Part shown: in pieces, positions 44,469 to 52,331 of the stretch | Layout of the letters: every line of letters begins with the position of its first letter | Position numbering within the stretch: position 1 is the first letter of the stretch | Source of the DNA: Tunturibacter psychrotolerans | GTDB taxonomy: Bacteria > Acidobacteriota > Terriglobia > Terriglobales > Acidobacteriaceae | Length of the DNA: 64,000 bases | Direction: 5' to 3' | Assembly (NCBI RefSeq): GCF_040359615.1 | Contig: NZ_CP132942.1 | Location: 3,720,001 to 3,784,000, forward strand | Notes under the pieces: generated by a model | The model's input: only the letters and a program-made list of their open reading frames with translations | The model's database searches: none | What the model was told of the DNA's origin: nothing | Position numbers and translations under genes: made by a program

Positions 44469-45869
44469 TTGACATCGATTGCGACATCTGCCTCGACACT
44501 AGATTCCTACTCCCCTGTCGGCACGGAAGAAGAGCTTGCTGGACCTCCCCATGCCGTGGCCCCTGTCAAACGGGCAGAACGCATCTCCAGCATTGACACA
44601 TTGCGCGGATTCGCTCTGCTCGGCATCCTTATCCTGAACATCGACGACTTTGGTAGCCCACTGTTTCTTCACGACATCCCTCCAAACTCCGCATTCACAG
44701 GCCCTCACGCACACCTCAACCTCATCGTCCTATTCATCAAATGGATGTTCTTTGAGGGAAAGATGCGCTTCTTGTTCTCCATGCTCTTCGGAGCAGGCGT
44801 CGTTCTGTTGACGGAACGCGCCGAACGACGTGGAGCAGCCGACAAAGTGGCGGACATCCACCTGCGCCGTAATATGTGGCTGGTTGCTCTCGGACTGCTT
44901 CACGGCACCTTTATTTGGAATGGAGATATTCTCCTCCAGTATGGCTCGGCCGCACTTCTTTTCCTCTACCCCTGTCGAAAACTCAAGCCCAAAACGCTTT
45001 TCACTGCCGGCTCTTTGCTCATCCTCGTCTTCTGGACCTACGGACTACTGCAGTACATTGGTTTGCCGCAGGCGCTCCGGTTAAGCAGCAAAGCTGCCAA
45101 CGTCGTTACCGCCCAAAATGCAGGACATCCTCTCACTCCGGAACAGAAAAAGGTAGCGCAGCAATGGAGTGACCTGGTCAAAAAGCACGAAGTAACAAAG
45201 CAGAAAATTGACGAAGAGATAGCCGATGCGCACGTCAGTTATCTCAATCACCTGATCGACCAAGGCTTCAACTACGAGAAGAGCTTTGTTTCCCGAAGTC
45301 CATTTTTCACAATGGCTGAAAGTGTGGGAGCCATGTTGATTGGCATGGGACTCTACAAAACCGGCTTTTTTCTCGCAGAGCTTTCATTCAACACCTATCT
45401 CTGGACGGCCCTGCTTGGCTTTTTTGTGTCGATCCCCGTTTACATCATAGGAATCTGGAAGGCATACGAAAGCGGTTTCTTCTTCTTGACAATCTATAAG
45501 TGGGTCTTCCTTCCGTATCCGCTAACGGAATTGACTGGTGGACTCGCAGTCACGGCGACGCTCCTTCTCGTCATCAAGAGCCACACCTTCCATCGACTGT
45601 TGCGCCCGATAGCAGCCGTAGGGCAGACCGCCCTCTCCAACTATCTCCTGACCTCTGTCCTGTGCCAGTTCGTCTTTCTCTGGGGACCGTGGAAGCTCTT
45701 CGGAAAACTCGATTACTACCAGGTCAACTATGTGCTACTTAGTGTCTGGGTCATAAATTTAACCCTCAGCACCCTCTGGCTCCGGGCCTTCGAGTTTGGG
45801 CCGGTGGAGTGGCTTTGGCGCTCCGCCACCTACTGGAAGCTCCAGCCCATGTTGAAAAAAGCCACCTAA
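44469..45869 (+). CDS. DUF418 family membrane protein
   Basis: About 466 residues with roughly eight to ten membrane spans. The N-terminal box RISSIDTLRGFALLGILILN, then FEGKMRFLFSMLFGAGVVLL and RRNMWLVALGLLHGTFIWNG, are the DUF418/YeiB signature. The DUF418 C-terminal domain begins near KTGFFLAELS and contains PIAAVGQTALSNYLLTSVLC. No ATG precedes the domain: TTG at 44469 has AAGGG seven bases upstream, and TTG at 44451 is the other choice. Function is unknown; the family is acyltransferase-3-like in topology. Compare the DUF1624-like gene at 57802. Confidence 0.82.
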   Translation: MTSIATSASTLDSYSPVGTEEELAGPPHAVAPVKRAERISSIDTLRGFALLGILILNIDDFGSPLFLHDIPPNSAFTGPHAHLNLIVLFIKWMFFEGKMRFLFSMLFGAGVVLLTERAERRGAADKVADIHLRRNMWLVALGLLHGTFIWNGDILLQYGSAALLFLYPCRKLKPKTLFTAGSLLILVFWTYGLLQYIGLPQALRLSSKAANVVTAQNAGHPLTPEQKKVAQQWSDLVKKHEVTKQKIDEEIADAHVSYLNHLIDQGFNYEKSFVSRSPFFTMAESVGAMLIGMGLYKTGFFLAELSFNTYLWTALLGFFVSIPVYIIGIWKAYESGFFFLTIYKWVFLPYPLTELTGGLAVTATLLLVIKSHTFHRLLRPIAAVGQTALSNYLLTSVLCQFVFLWGPWKLFGKLDYYQVNYVLLSVWVINLTLSTLWLRAFEFGPVEWLWRSATYWKLQPMLKKAT

Positions 45870-45921
45870 TCACACCACAAGTCATTGGATATCCCATCCT
45901 CAAAGCTGCGAATCCCGCAGC

Positions 45922-45954
45922 CTAAACCCCAAACTGCCGTAGATGATGATCCAG
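45922..45954 (-). repeat. 33-bp direct repeat, copy 1 (detached tail of a DUF1569 gene)
   Basis: Read on the reverse strand it encodes LDHHLRQFGV and a stop, the same C-terminus as the intact DUF1569 gene. It matches 47283-47315 at 32 of 33 bases in the same orientation. The two copies bracket the regulator/DUF1648 cassette. Confidence 0.75.
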
Positions 45955-45964
45955 GGGGAGCGCA

Positions 45965-46007
45965 AAAAAGTAGAGGCACTGTACCGCTTGCACCTAGCGC
46001 ACAGTGC
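45965..46007 (-). terminator. Hairpin at the end of the DUF1648 gene
   Basis: GCACTGT (45976-45982) and ACAGTGC (46001-46007) form a 7-bp stem with an 18-nt loop that contains the stop codon. On the reverse strand a run of six T follows within ten bases. Confidence 0.45.
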
Positions 46008-46818
46008 TTGCATGAACGAAGAAATGTATCGCGAACGGCACAAGGAGAATTAAGCCGAGAAGCATCCACGAGACCGGTCGCCCAAAATTCAGAGAGTACC
46101 CGAAGCCAAATCGTTTCGGAACCCACAATGCACTATCCTCACGGTTGTAATACACAATGCCCGCCTTCCAGAAGCGAGGATCTGTGCTGTCTTGCGCAGC
46201 CGCAACTGCCTCCGGCATCTGCATCCACCGAAAAACAACAAAGCCCAGCATCCCCATGCTGAAGACTATCGGCACTATCGCAACAAGCGAAATCAGCCTC
46301 GATGGATCGTGAGTTAAAGGCAAGAGACTAGTCCCGCAAAACAAAATCGTAACCATCCATGCGCAGGCAAGCAGGACGCTTCTGGTCGTTCGAATTACGG
46401 CCGTGCGACCTTCGTGTCCAGGTGACGACCTCGCAATCAGCTCCCCAATGACTCCAAAAACAATCACCATGAAGAAACTGGCAAACAACAGACCGAAGAT
46501 GCTTCCAATACCTCGCTCCGCCCATCCGTTCGGCCGACCGTCCAAACCCCAATGAATCGAAATCCGAGCTGGAATTGTTTGCCATCGCGCTGCCAGCAGC
46601 AAAGTGGTTCCAGCCATTGGCAAAGGAGTGGAGAGCAACCCAATCCACCATCCATTCCCCAACTCATCCGTTGTGCTTTTTAGGTTGGCAGTACGCACCA
46701 CCCTATGTGGCTCGTTGCCGAGAGCCGACGACCGACGTCTCTGCACCCACAAAACCAACATCACGAGAGAAACGCAGAGCCAAAAAATGATCGAAATCAA
46801 CAAGCCAGCCTGATACAT
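45994..46818 (-). CDS. DUF1648 membrane protein with a DUF5808-like tail
   Basis: 274 residues with about six membrane spans. The DUF1648 box TIPARISIHWGLDGRPNGWA lies after the second span. The C-terminal ~50 residues (IVYYNREDSALWVPKRFGFG) are of the type annotated DUF5808. Proteins of this kind commonly follow YtrA-type GntR regulators and resemble parts of SdpI-like immunity or signalling proteins. The start ATG is 3 bp after the regulator's stop, so they are co-translated. Specific function unknown. Confidence 0.8.
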   Translation of the reverse strand: MYQAGLLISIIFWLCVSLVMLVLWVQRRRSSALGNEPHRVVRTANLKSTTDELGNGWWIGLLSTPLPMAGTTLLLAARWQTIPARISIHWGLDGRPNGWAERGIGSIFGLLFASFFMVIVFGVIGELIARSSPGHEGRTAVIRTTRSVLLACAWMVTILFCGTSLLPLTHDPSRLISLVAIVPIVFSMGMLGFVVFRWMQMPEAVAAAQDSTDPRFWKAGIVYYNREDSALWVPKRFGFGYSLNFGRPVSWMLLGLILLVPFAIHFFVHASTVR

Positions 46819-46821
46819 CTC

Positions 46822-47205
46822 TCACCTCTGAAGGGTAGTAATCACATCCCATTCGATTGTTTTGTCGGCAATCCCCTTAAGACGCATCTCCGCGACGAGA
46901 TTGCGAAGCCGTTGACGCAGACCTTCCACTTCAACAGTCTTCAACTCAGGCGCAGACCGGGCAGGACGAACCACAGCGCGTTTTCCGTGCTTCAATTCAA
47001 TCCATCCCTCTTCGGCAAGCTCCCGATAAGCCTCCGCGGCGGTATTGAAGTGAATGCCTAATTGGGTAGCAAGGCTACGCACCGAAGGAAGAGAGTCGCC
47101 GGAAGAAAGCGTCCCTTGATCGATATGAAGCCTGATTTGGTCAACGATCTGCCGATAGGCCGGAACTACCGAATTCGGATTGAGTTGAACGGAAGCTTCG
47201 GGCAC
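46822..47205 (-). CDS. YtrA-subfamily GntR regulator
   Basis: 127 residues. The N-terminal winged helix-turn-helix is of the GntR kind: VVPAYRQIVDQIRLHIDQGT, LPSVRSLATQLGIHFNTAAE, then AYRELAEEGWIELKHGKRA. The short ~45-residue helical C-terminus marks the YtrA subfamily, which has a dimer-forming tail rather than a large ligand domain. It probably represses its own operon with the DUF1648 gene; a palindromic site lies eight bases upstream of the start. Confidence 0.87.
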   Translation of the reverse strand: MPEASVQLNPNSVVPAYRQIVDQIRLHIDQGTLSSGDSLPSVRSLATQLGIHFNTAAEAYRELAEEGWIELKHGKRAVVRPARSAPELKTVEVEGLRQRLRNLVAEMRLKGIADKTIEWDVITTLQR

Positions 47206-47212
47206 GACCTAA

Positions 47213-47235
47213 ACTGTATAGTAAAAACATACAGT
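47213..47235. promoter_or_regulatory. Probable operator of the YtrA-type regulator
   Basis: ACTGTAT (47213-47219), nine-base spacer, ATACAGT (47229-47235): a perfect inverted repeat just before the regulator start. The size and AT-rich TATAC-type arms suit a GntR/YtrA dimer. It would overlap the promoter and give autorepression. Confidence 0.6.
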
Positions 47236-47282
47236 GGGCAAGTCACAAAATTTGGCCCTAAAACCCATGACCAGAGCCTCTA

Positions 47283-47735
47283 CTAAACCCCAAACTGCCG
47301 CAGATGATGATCCAGATGCTTATACATCCAAGCCGACCACTCATCCGGCGTGAGTCGCCCAAAGAAGCTATGCGGATGATCAGTACACCCACCCGGCCCA
47401 CTCGCAACAAACCGGTCGACTAACCCACAAAGCCGCTCCCGTCCTTGCACAAAGTCCGTCTCAACTGCCACCGCAAGCCCCGGCACCGTAGGCGAATTCC
47501 TACGCATCGGCTCACCGTCCACGAACGCCTTCGATTTGATGATGGGTCCAAGAATTCGTCCAATGAGCAGCCGCGGCGGGAGCCGATCACCAAGTGCTAA
47601 CTCCATACCCCTCGCGCAGTGCTCCATCGCCTGCGCCGCATTCATCTTGCCCCACTGTCGCGCACTGTCAGCTCTCAGCAGCGCCATCCGCCCTTTCACT
47701 TCCTCGACAGTCCCTACTTCAAAAAGACTTTTCAT
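47283..47735 (-). CDS. DUF1569 (DinB-like) protein
   Basis: 150 residues, four-helix DinB-like fold. Recognisable segments: GRMALLRADSARQWGKMNAA, QAMEHCARGMELALGD and the C-terminal HPFFG-type HSFFGRLTPDEWSAWMYKHL followed by DHHLRQFGV. The histidines (MEHC, HSFFG, HLDHH) would bind metal as in DinB. The frame opens at 47810, but the ATG at 47735 is preceded by AGGAG and gives the usual length. Its last 33 bases (47283-47315) are duplicated at 45922-45954. Confidence 0.8.
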   Translation of the reverse strand: MKSLFEVGTVEEVKGRMALLRADSARQWGKMNAAQAMEHCARGMELALGDRLPPRLLIGRILGPIIKSKAFVDGEPMRRNSPTVPGLAVAVETDFVQGRERLCGLVDRFVASGPGGCTDHPHSFFGRLTPDEWSAWMYKHLDHHLRQFGV

Positions 47736-47885
47736 CGCAACAGCGCTCCTGACTTCAACAAACTCCCGAGTTCTCAATCCAGCTACTACTTGACGAAGCC
47801 AACCGAGCATACACCAGCTCGAAACGTCTGGCCTTCGCCGCGAATAACGTCGTCTCCGACGCCCAGAAAGCTACCATACTGCACA

Positions 47886-47891
47886 TAAAAT
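47886..47891 (+). promoter_or_regulatory. -10-like TAAAAT, 9 nt before the DUF4440 gene
   Basis: TAAAAT is nine bases before the ATG at 47901, without a Shine-Dalgarno between them. A weaker member of the leaderless-type set. Confidence 0.25.
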
Positions 47892-47900
47892 CAATCCAGC

Positions 47901-48296
47901 ATGAGAATTGAAGACCATCTCAAACAACTCGAAGAGCGTCTCCTCGATCCAGCCATCCGTCGAGACCCCGCCCTCGTAGCCCCTCTCATCGCCGACGATT
48001 TCATCGAGTTCGGTGCCTCAGGACGAGTCTTCGACAAAGCCTCCATCCTCGAAGACCTGAAGAACGAATCACCCCGCCCAGCCTCCCGCCTCACCGACTT
48101 CGCCGTACGGGAGCTATCCCCCGCCATCATCCTGGCAACTTACCGCGCGACCAGATTCAACGCCAACGGAGTGGCCATCAGCCAATCGCACCGCAGTTCC
48201 ATCTGGGCGCACTCAGATGGCCAATGGCAGATAACCTTCCATCAAGGCACCCCCATCCCGCCCCCGCAGGACCCAGCCGGACCACCCCAAAAATAA
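47901..48296 (+). CDS. NTF2-like DUF4440 protein
   Basis: 131 residues, one small alpha+beta cone (SnoaL/NTF2 fold). It has the N-terminal helix EDHLKQLEERLLDPAIRRDP, LIADDFIEFGASGRVFDKAS, then the beta strands IILATYRATRFNANG, SSIWAHSDGQWQITFHQGTP. Such proteins are small enzymes or ligand binders; no substrate is evident. It is divergent from the DUF1569 gene. Confidence 0.78.
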   Translation: MRIEDHLKQLEERLLDPAIRRDPALVAPLIADDFIEFGASGRVFDKASILEDLKNESPRPASRLTDFAVRELSPAIILATYRATRFNANGVAISQSHRSSIWAHSDGQWQITFHQGTPIPPPQDPAGPPQK

Positions 48297-48304
48297 ATCT
48301 AGAA

Positions 48305-48450
48305 AACGTGGCGCATTATTCATCCCCCAAAAACACGTTGCTAACCAACCACGTTACGACCACAGTCCACCACGTTCGTCACCATAAAAACCAGCACCAA
48401 AACACCACATCTTCCAAAAACACCCTCGGAAAACACCAGCAAAACAGCAA
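48305..48450. other. A/C-rich spacer with repeated CACGTT motifs
   Basis: About 145 bp in which G is rare on the forward strand. ACACGTT, CCACGTT and CCACGTT occur within about 50 bases (48340-48390), plus AACGTGG at 48305. No coding frame is recognisable. It separates the DUF4440 stop from the alaC terminator. Confidence 0.4.
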
Positions 48451-48473
48451 AAAGCCCCGGCTCTCACCGGGGC
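48449..48473 (-). terminator. Intrinsic terminator of alaC, with the stop codon in its loop
   Basis: On the reverse strand GCCCCGG (48473-48467), loop TGAGAG, CCGGGGC (48460-48454), then five T (48453-48449). The loop begins with the alaC stop TGA, so the coding end forms one arm of the stem. Confidence 0.8.
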
Positions 48474-49681
48474 AAATATTTATTGCAAAACTCAATTTTC
48501 AACCAGCCTTTAAACATCTGCTTAATCCCCCGCAGCGCCTGCCGCGTCCGCTCCTCATTCTCAATCAGCGAAAACCGCACATGCCCATCCCCATGCTCAC
48601 CAAAACCCACGCCAGGGCTCACCGCAACCTTCGCCTCCAGCAACAGCTTCTTCGAAAACTCAACAGATCCAAGCCCTTTGTACTGCTCCGGAATCTTTGC
48701 CCAGGCAAACATCGTAGCCTTCGGCAGATCCACCGGCCACCCAAGCTTATTCAGTCCCGGAACCAAAACATCCCGTCGTTCCTTGTAAATATCGCGAATT
48801 GTCGCCACACACTCCTGTGGCCCGTCGAGCGCGCAGATCGCCGCCACCTGAATCGGCGTAAAAGTCCCATAGTCAAAGTAGCTTTTGATGCGCCCCAAAG
48901 CCGCGACCAGCTTGGTGTTTCCCACCATGAAGCCCACTCGCCATCCAGGCATATTGTAACTTTTTGAGAGCGTAAAGAACTCAACAGCAATATCCTTCGC
49001 ACCCGGAACCTCAAGTATGCTCGGTGCCCGATACCCATCAAACACAATATCCGCATAAGCAAGATCGTGAATGATGTAGATCCCCAACTCTTTGCACAAC
49101 GCCACCAGTCTCTCGAAAAACGGGAGCTCCACGCACTGCGCCGTAGGATTCGAAGGGAAGTTCAGAATCAGAAGCTTCGGCCGCGGCGACATCCTCGGCA
49201 GATCATGCTCCAACTCCTCCAGCAGCGCCTCCGCAGTCCCGCCTCGCATTGGAATACTCTGCACCTTCGAGCCCGCAATCACTGGTCCGAAGATATGAAT
49301 CGGATAGCTCGGATTCGGCACCGCGACGGTATCCTCATCGTCCAGCACCGCCAAACAAAGATGCGCAATCCCTTCCTTCGAACCGATCGTAACAATCGCC
49401 TCAATCTCAGGATCGAGATCCACGTCATAGCGCCTCTTGTACCAGTTGCAAATCGCTCGACGAAGTCGAGGTACCCCACGCGACAACGAATAGCGATGCG
49501 TAGCAGTACGCTGCGCCGCTTCAATCAACTTGTCGACAATGTGTTTCGGCGTCGCACCATCGGGATTTCCCATCCCGAAATCAATGATGTCCTCACCGCG
49601 CTTACGCGCCGCAGCCTTCAGCTCACTTGTGATGTTGAATACATACGCCGGCAGCCGTGTTAGCCTTCGAAATTCGTCCAT
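48464..49681 (-). CDS. alaC: Glutamate-pyruvate aminotransferase AlaC
   Basis: PLP enzyme making alanine from pyruvate and glutamate; 405 residues, fold type I. Near-identical blocks to E. coli AlaC as I remember it: [88 protein letters not shown], the PLP lysine loop [20 protein letters not shown], and [20 protein letters not shown]. The frame opens at 49729 (GTG); the ATG at 49681 matches the family start [11 protein letters not shown]. Its terminator includes the last codons. Confidence 0.9.
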   Translation of the reverse strand: MDEFRRLTRLPAYVFNITSELKAAARKRGEDIIDFGMGNPDGATPKHIVDKLIEAAQRTATHRYSLSRGVPRLRRAICNWYKRRYDVDLDPEIEAIVTIGSKEGIAHLCLAVLDDEDTVAVPNPSYPIHIFGPVIAGSKVQSIPMRGGTAEALLEELEHDLPRMSPRPKLLILNFPSNPTAQCVELPFFERLVALCKELGIYIIHDLAYADIVFDGYRAPSILEVPGAKDIAVEFFTLSKSYNMPGWRVGFMVGNTKLVAALGRIKSYFDYGTFTPIQVAAICALDGPQECVATIRDIYKERRDVLVPGLNKLGWPVDLPKATMFAWAKIPEQYKGLGSVEFSKKLLLEAKVAVSPGVGFGEHGDGHVRFSLIENEERTRQALRGIKQMFKGWLKIEFCNKYLPR

Positions 49682-49789
49682 TCCCGTCCGCCCGCTCCTG
49701 TCTATCCTGTTTCTCCATGATGCCACCACTCCATGAGAAAAACAGGCCGACGTACCGAGCCTACCAACAGAAACTTGTATTCTCCGCAG

Positions 49790-50284
49790 TTATTTCGCCG
49801 TAAAGATCACCTGAATCGGCAGGCTCTTCGGCGGATAGCACGCCGCATGATCGCACGCCTGATAGCGCAGCGTTCCATCGACGGTATGCGCCCCAGCCTC
49901 AGCCACCACAGGCAGCTTCACAGTAAACGCCCCCGAATAAACATCCAGCTTTTCACTCGGATCGAAGCTGAAGCTATACGAAGTACCAGAGGGAAACTCC
50001 AACGCCTCAACCTTCACTCCTGACGTCGGTTGCAACTCAATCCGAGTCGGGATCAACAGCTCCGACTTAGGCGTGTGAGAGTTCACATGGTAGCCATCCA
50101 TCACACGAAAGCGCAGCTCCAACACGCTTCGCTTTCCCGCTGTGACGTTCTGCGGCTCCGCACCATACACAACGTACGACTTCGGCTTCACCGCTGGTGC
50201 ATCCAGCGTGCCGACCTGCTGCGCCACCAACGCTCCCGGCAACGCGATCAACAATCCCGCAGACAAACTCCTCAACCACCTCAC
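49790..50284 (-). CDS. Exported DsbD N-terminal-domain-like protein
   Basis: 164 residues: a signal peptide ending near LVAQQ, then an Ig-like beta domain of the DsbD-alpha type (VLELRFRVMDGYHVNSHTPK, FPSGTSYSFSFDPSEKLDVY) with the two cysteines in RYQACDHAACYPPKSLPIQV. It stands alone without DsbD's membrane and thioredoxin parts. GTG start overlaps the stop of the TlpA gene by four bases (GTGA), so it likely works with that protein in periplasmic thiol transfer. Confidence 0.82.
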   Translation of the reverse strand: MRWLRSLSAGLLIALPGALVAQQVGTLDAPAVKPKSYVVYGAEPQNVTAGKRSVLELRFRVMDGYHVNSHTPKSELLIPTRIELQPTSGVKVEALEFPSGTSYSFSFDPSEKLDVYSGAFTVKLPVVAEAGAHTVDGTLRYQACDHAACYPPKSLPIQVIFTAK

Positions 50285-50940
50285 TGCCCACCCGCCGCCG
50301 GCGTTGCTCCCGAAGCAACAATCTTCTTGATGTGCGCCTCGATCTCATCCTTGCTGCCAAGTCCAGCCGTCTCCTCGACGATCACACCATTCTTGTCGAC
50401 GTAAAACGACATGGGCAGATAGTCCATCCCATCTGGTCCGCCATACGCCTTCTGAATCTTTCCATCAGTCAGCAAAATCGGGTAGGTCACGCCGGTCTTC
50501 TGCGCAACTTTGGCGATCGCGTCCTTGCCTGCATCCACGTCATCAGCAAGCCCGAGAATCTCAAAACCCTGCGCCGCATACTGTTTGCGGAACTCCTCAA
50601 ACCAAGGCATCTCCACCTTGCACGGCCCACACCACGTCGCCCAGAAGTTCACCAGAACAGGCCGGCCCTTATAGTCGCTCAGCGAAACTTTCTTCCCGTC
50701 CAGGGTCGCAAGCGTAAAACCAGGCGCCACCTTCCCACGCATCTGCATCGCTTCTGCTTCAGGTGACTGCGAATCCGGCTGCGCTGCCGCTGCTCCTGCC
50801 TTTTCCGGCGCTAGAACCACATGGTTCTCCTGCGCCTGCTGCATCGCGATCCGCCGCTCGCGCAGATTGTGCCATCCAGCCCACAGCAGCAGCGCAATCC
50901 CAACAACCATTACTCCAAAAACCAATCCACTCCGCTTCAC
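50281..50940 (-). CDS. TlpA/ResA-type thioredoxin, membrane-anchored
   Basis: 219 residues. An N-terminal anchor (GLVFGVMVVGIALLLWAGWH), a ~45-residue linker, and a periplasmic thioredoxin fold with active site WCGPC in PVLVNFWATWCGPCKVEMPW. The TlpA insertion (ILGLADDVDAGKDAIAKVAQ) and the cis-Pro loop (YLPMSFYVD) are present. It reduces periplasmic disulfides or serves cytochrome c maturation. The start is GTG at 50940, with AAAGGA six bases upstream; the longer frame to 50973 lacks a site. Coupled to the DsbD-N gene. Confidence 0.88.
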   Translation of the reverse strand: MKRSGLVFGVMVVGIALLLWAGWHNLRERRIAMQQAQENHVVLAPEKAGAAAAQPDSQSPEAEAMQMRGKVAPGFTLATLDGKKVSLSDYKGRPVLVNFWATWCGPCKVEMPWFEEFRKQYAAQGFEILGLADDVDAGKDAIAKVAQKTGVTYPILLTDGKIQKAYGGPDGMDYLPMSFYVDKNGVIVEETAGLGSKDEIEAHIKKIVASGATPAAGGQ

Positions 50941-51099
50941 GTCAAATCCTTTCGGCACGCATTCGCGCCACACCAGCCCTCCCAGTTTAGACGCAAAGCC
51001 CTTCTAAACGATGCAACGACAATATTCTCCACGACTTGCACGCTTTTATTCGGCACAAACTCCCAAATCTCACATCCCCATCTGCCCACCCCAGACCTC

Positions 51100-51108
51100 T
51101 GCTAGCAT
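51100..51108 (+). promoter_or_regulatory. Extended -10 TGCTAGCAT upstream of kdsD
   Basis: Identical nonamer to the one before gltX (42730), ending 18 bases before the kdsD ATG. No clear Shine-Dalgarno in the short leader. Confidence 0.35.
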
Positions 51109-51126
51109 CGACATGGTTCGGCCACT

Positions 51127-52128
51127 ATGTCCAGCAAATCCACCATCCCTCCCGCCTCAACACGTCCATCGGAGTTCGTCCGCATCGAGGCCGCCGCTCT
51201 CAACGAGCTCGCCCTCCGCCTCGACACCACCATGCTCGCCCCATTCGCCCAGGCAACCGAGCATCTCCTTCAAGCCGCAACGGCTCAAAATCGCATCATC
51301 ATCACCGGCATAGGCAAGAGCGGCATCATCGCTCGCAAAATCGCGGCTACCTTGCGCTCCACGGGCACGCCAGCCCACTTCCTTCACGCCGCCGAAGCCA
51401 TCCACGGCGACCTCGGCATGCTCGCGCCCAAAGGCATCGTTATCGCTCTCTCCTACAGTGGCGAAACTGAAGAACTCCTTCGCCTCATCCCAGCACTCAA
51501 GCGCCTCGAAGCCACACTGATCGCCATCAGCGGCTGCAGCACATCCACCCTGGCTCAATCCAGCGACATCTTCCTCGATGCCAGCGTCTCCACCGAAGCC
51601 TGCACCCTAAACCTCGCGCCCACCGCCTCCACCACCGTCATGCTCGCACTCGGCGACGCTCTCGCCCTCGAAGTAAGCCGTCTCCGCGGCTGGAAGGCTG
51701 AAGACTTCGCCGACTTGCACCCAGGCGGCCGCATCGGCAGACGCCTTGCCCGCGTCCGAGAGCTGATGCACACAGGCGACGCTCTTCCTCAAGTGGCTCC
51801 CGCCACGCCGATGCCACAGGTCATCTACGAGATGTCCCGAAAAAAACTCGGCATGACCACCGTTCTCAAAGACGGGCATCTCGCCGGCATGATCTCAGAC
51901 GGAGACCTCCGCCGGCTGCTCGAACGCGATGGCTCCCACGCCCTCGAACACACCGCCGCCGAAATCATGAACTCCCACCCTCATACGATCGAAGGTAGTG
52001 CCCTCGCCTCTTCAGCTCTCGCCCTTATGGAGGACAAGAAGATAACCTCGCTCATCGTCGTCGCCCTAGGCGGCCACGTAGAGGGCGTCGTCCACCTTCA
52101 CGATCTGTGGACGCTGCAACTCAGCTAG
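51127..52128 (+). CDS. kdsD: Arabinose-5-phosphate isomerase
   Basis: Converts ribulose-5-P to arabinose-5-P, first step toward KDO for lipopolysaccharide. 333 residues, the usual KpsF/GutQ size. SIS domain: IIITGIGKSGIIARKIAATL, FLHAAEAIHGDLGML, ALSYSGETEEL, and NLAPTASTTVMLALGDALAL. Two CBS domains follow (about 210-330), VRELMHTGDALPQVAPATPM and AAEIMNSHPHTIEGSALASS. It shares a pathway end-point with lpxD in this window. Confidence 0.93.
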   Translation: MSSKSTIPPASTRPSEFVRIEAAALNELALRLDTTMLAPFAQATEHLLQAATAQNRIIITGIGKSGIIARKIAATLRSTGTPAHFLHAAEAIHGDLGMLAPKGIVIALSYSGETEELLRLIPALKRLEATLIAISGCSTSTLAQSSDIFLDASVSTEACTLNLAPTASTTVMLALGDALALEVSRLRGWKAEDFADLHPGGRIGRRLARVRELMHTGDALPQVAPATPMPQVIYEMSRKKLGMTTVLKDGHLAGMISDGDLRRLLERDGSHALEHTAAEIMNSHPHTIEGSALASSALALMEDKKITSLIVVALGGHVEGVVHLHDLWTLQLS

Positions 52129-52331
52129 CCGGCGGCGATCAACCATGACCGAGAAAGTTTGCCGCATGAACGACATAGCAACGGAATGTATGACCCAACC
52201 CCATTGCTTGCTACAGCATTTGATTCGGTCTCTCCGCAAATAAATCCGTACACACCCGGTTTAGAATGAAGACTCATCTCAAATGCCCACGATGCTGCAA
52301 CGCGATGGGCGGGAAAGTATTTTTTTTGACA

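Noticed and set aside
52266-52331. proS start at [11 protein letters not shown] with a zinc-like CPRCC
   Set aside because: Prolyl-tRNA synthetases begin at the [12 protein letters not shown] sequence; the upstream stretch contains a poly-T run typical of a leader.
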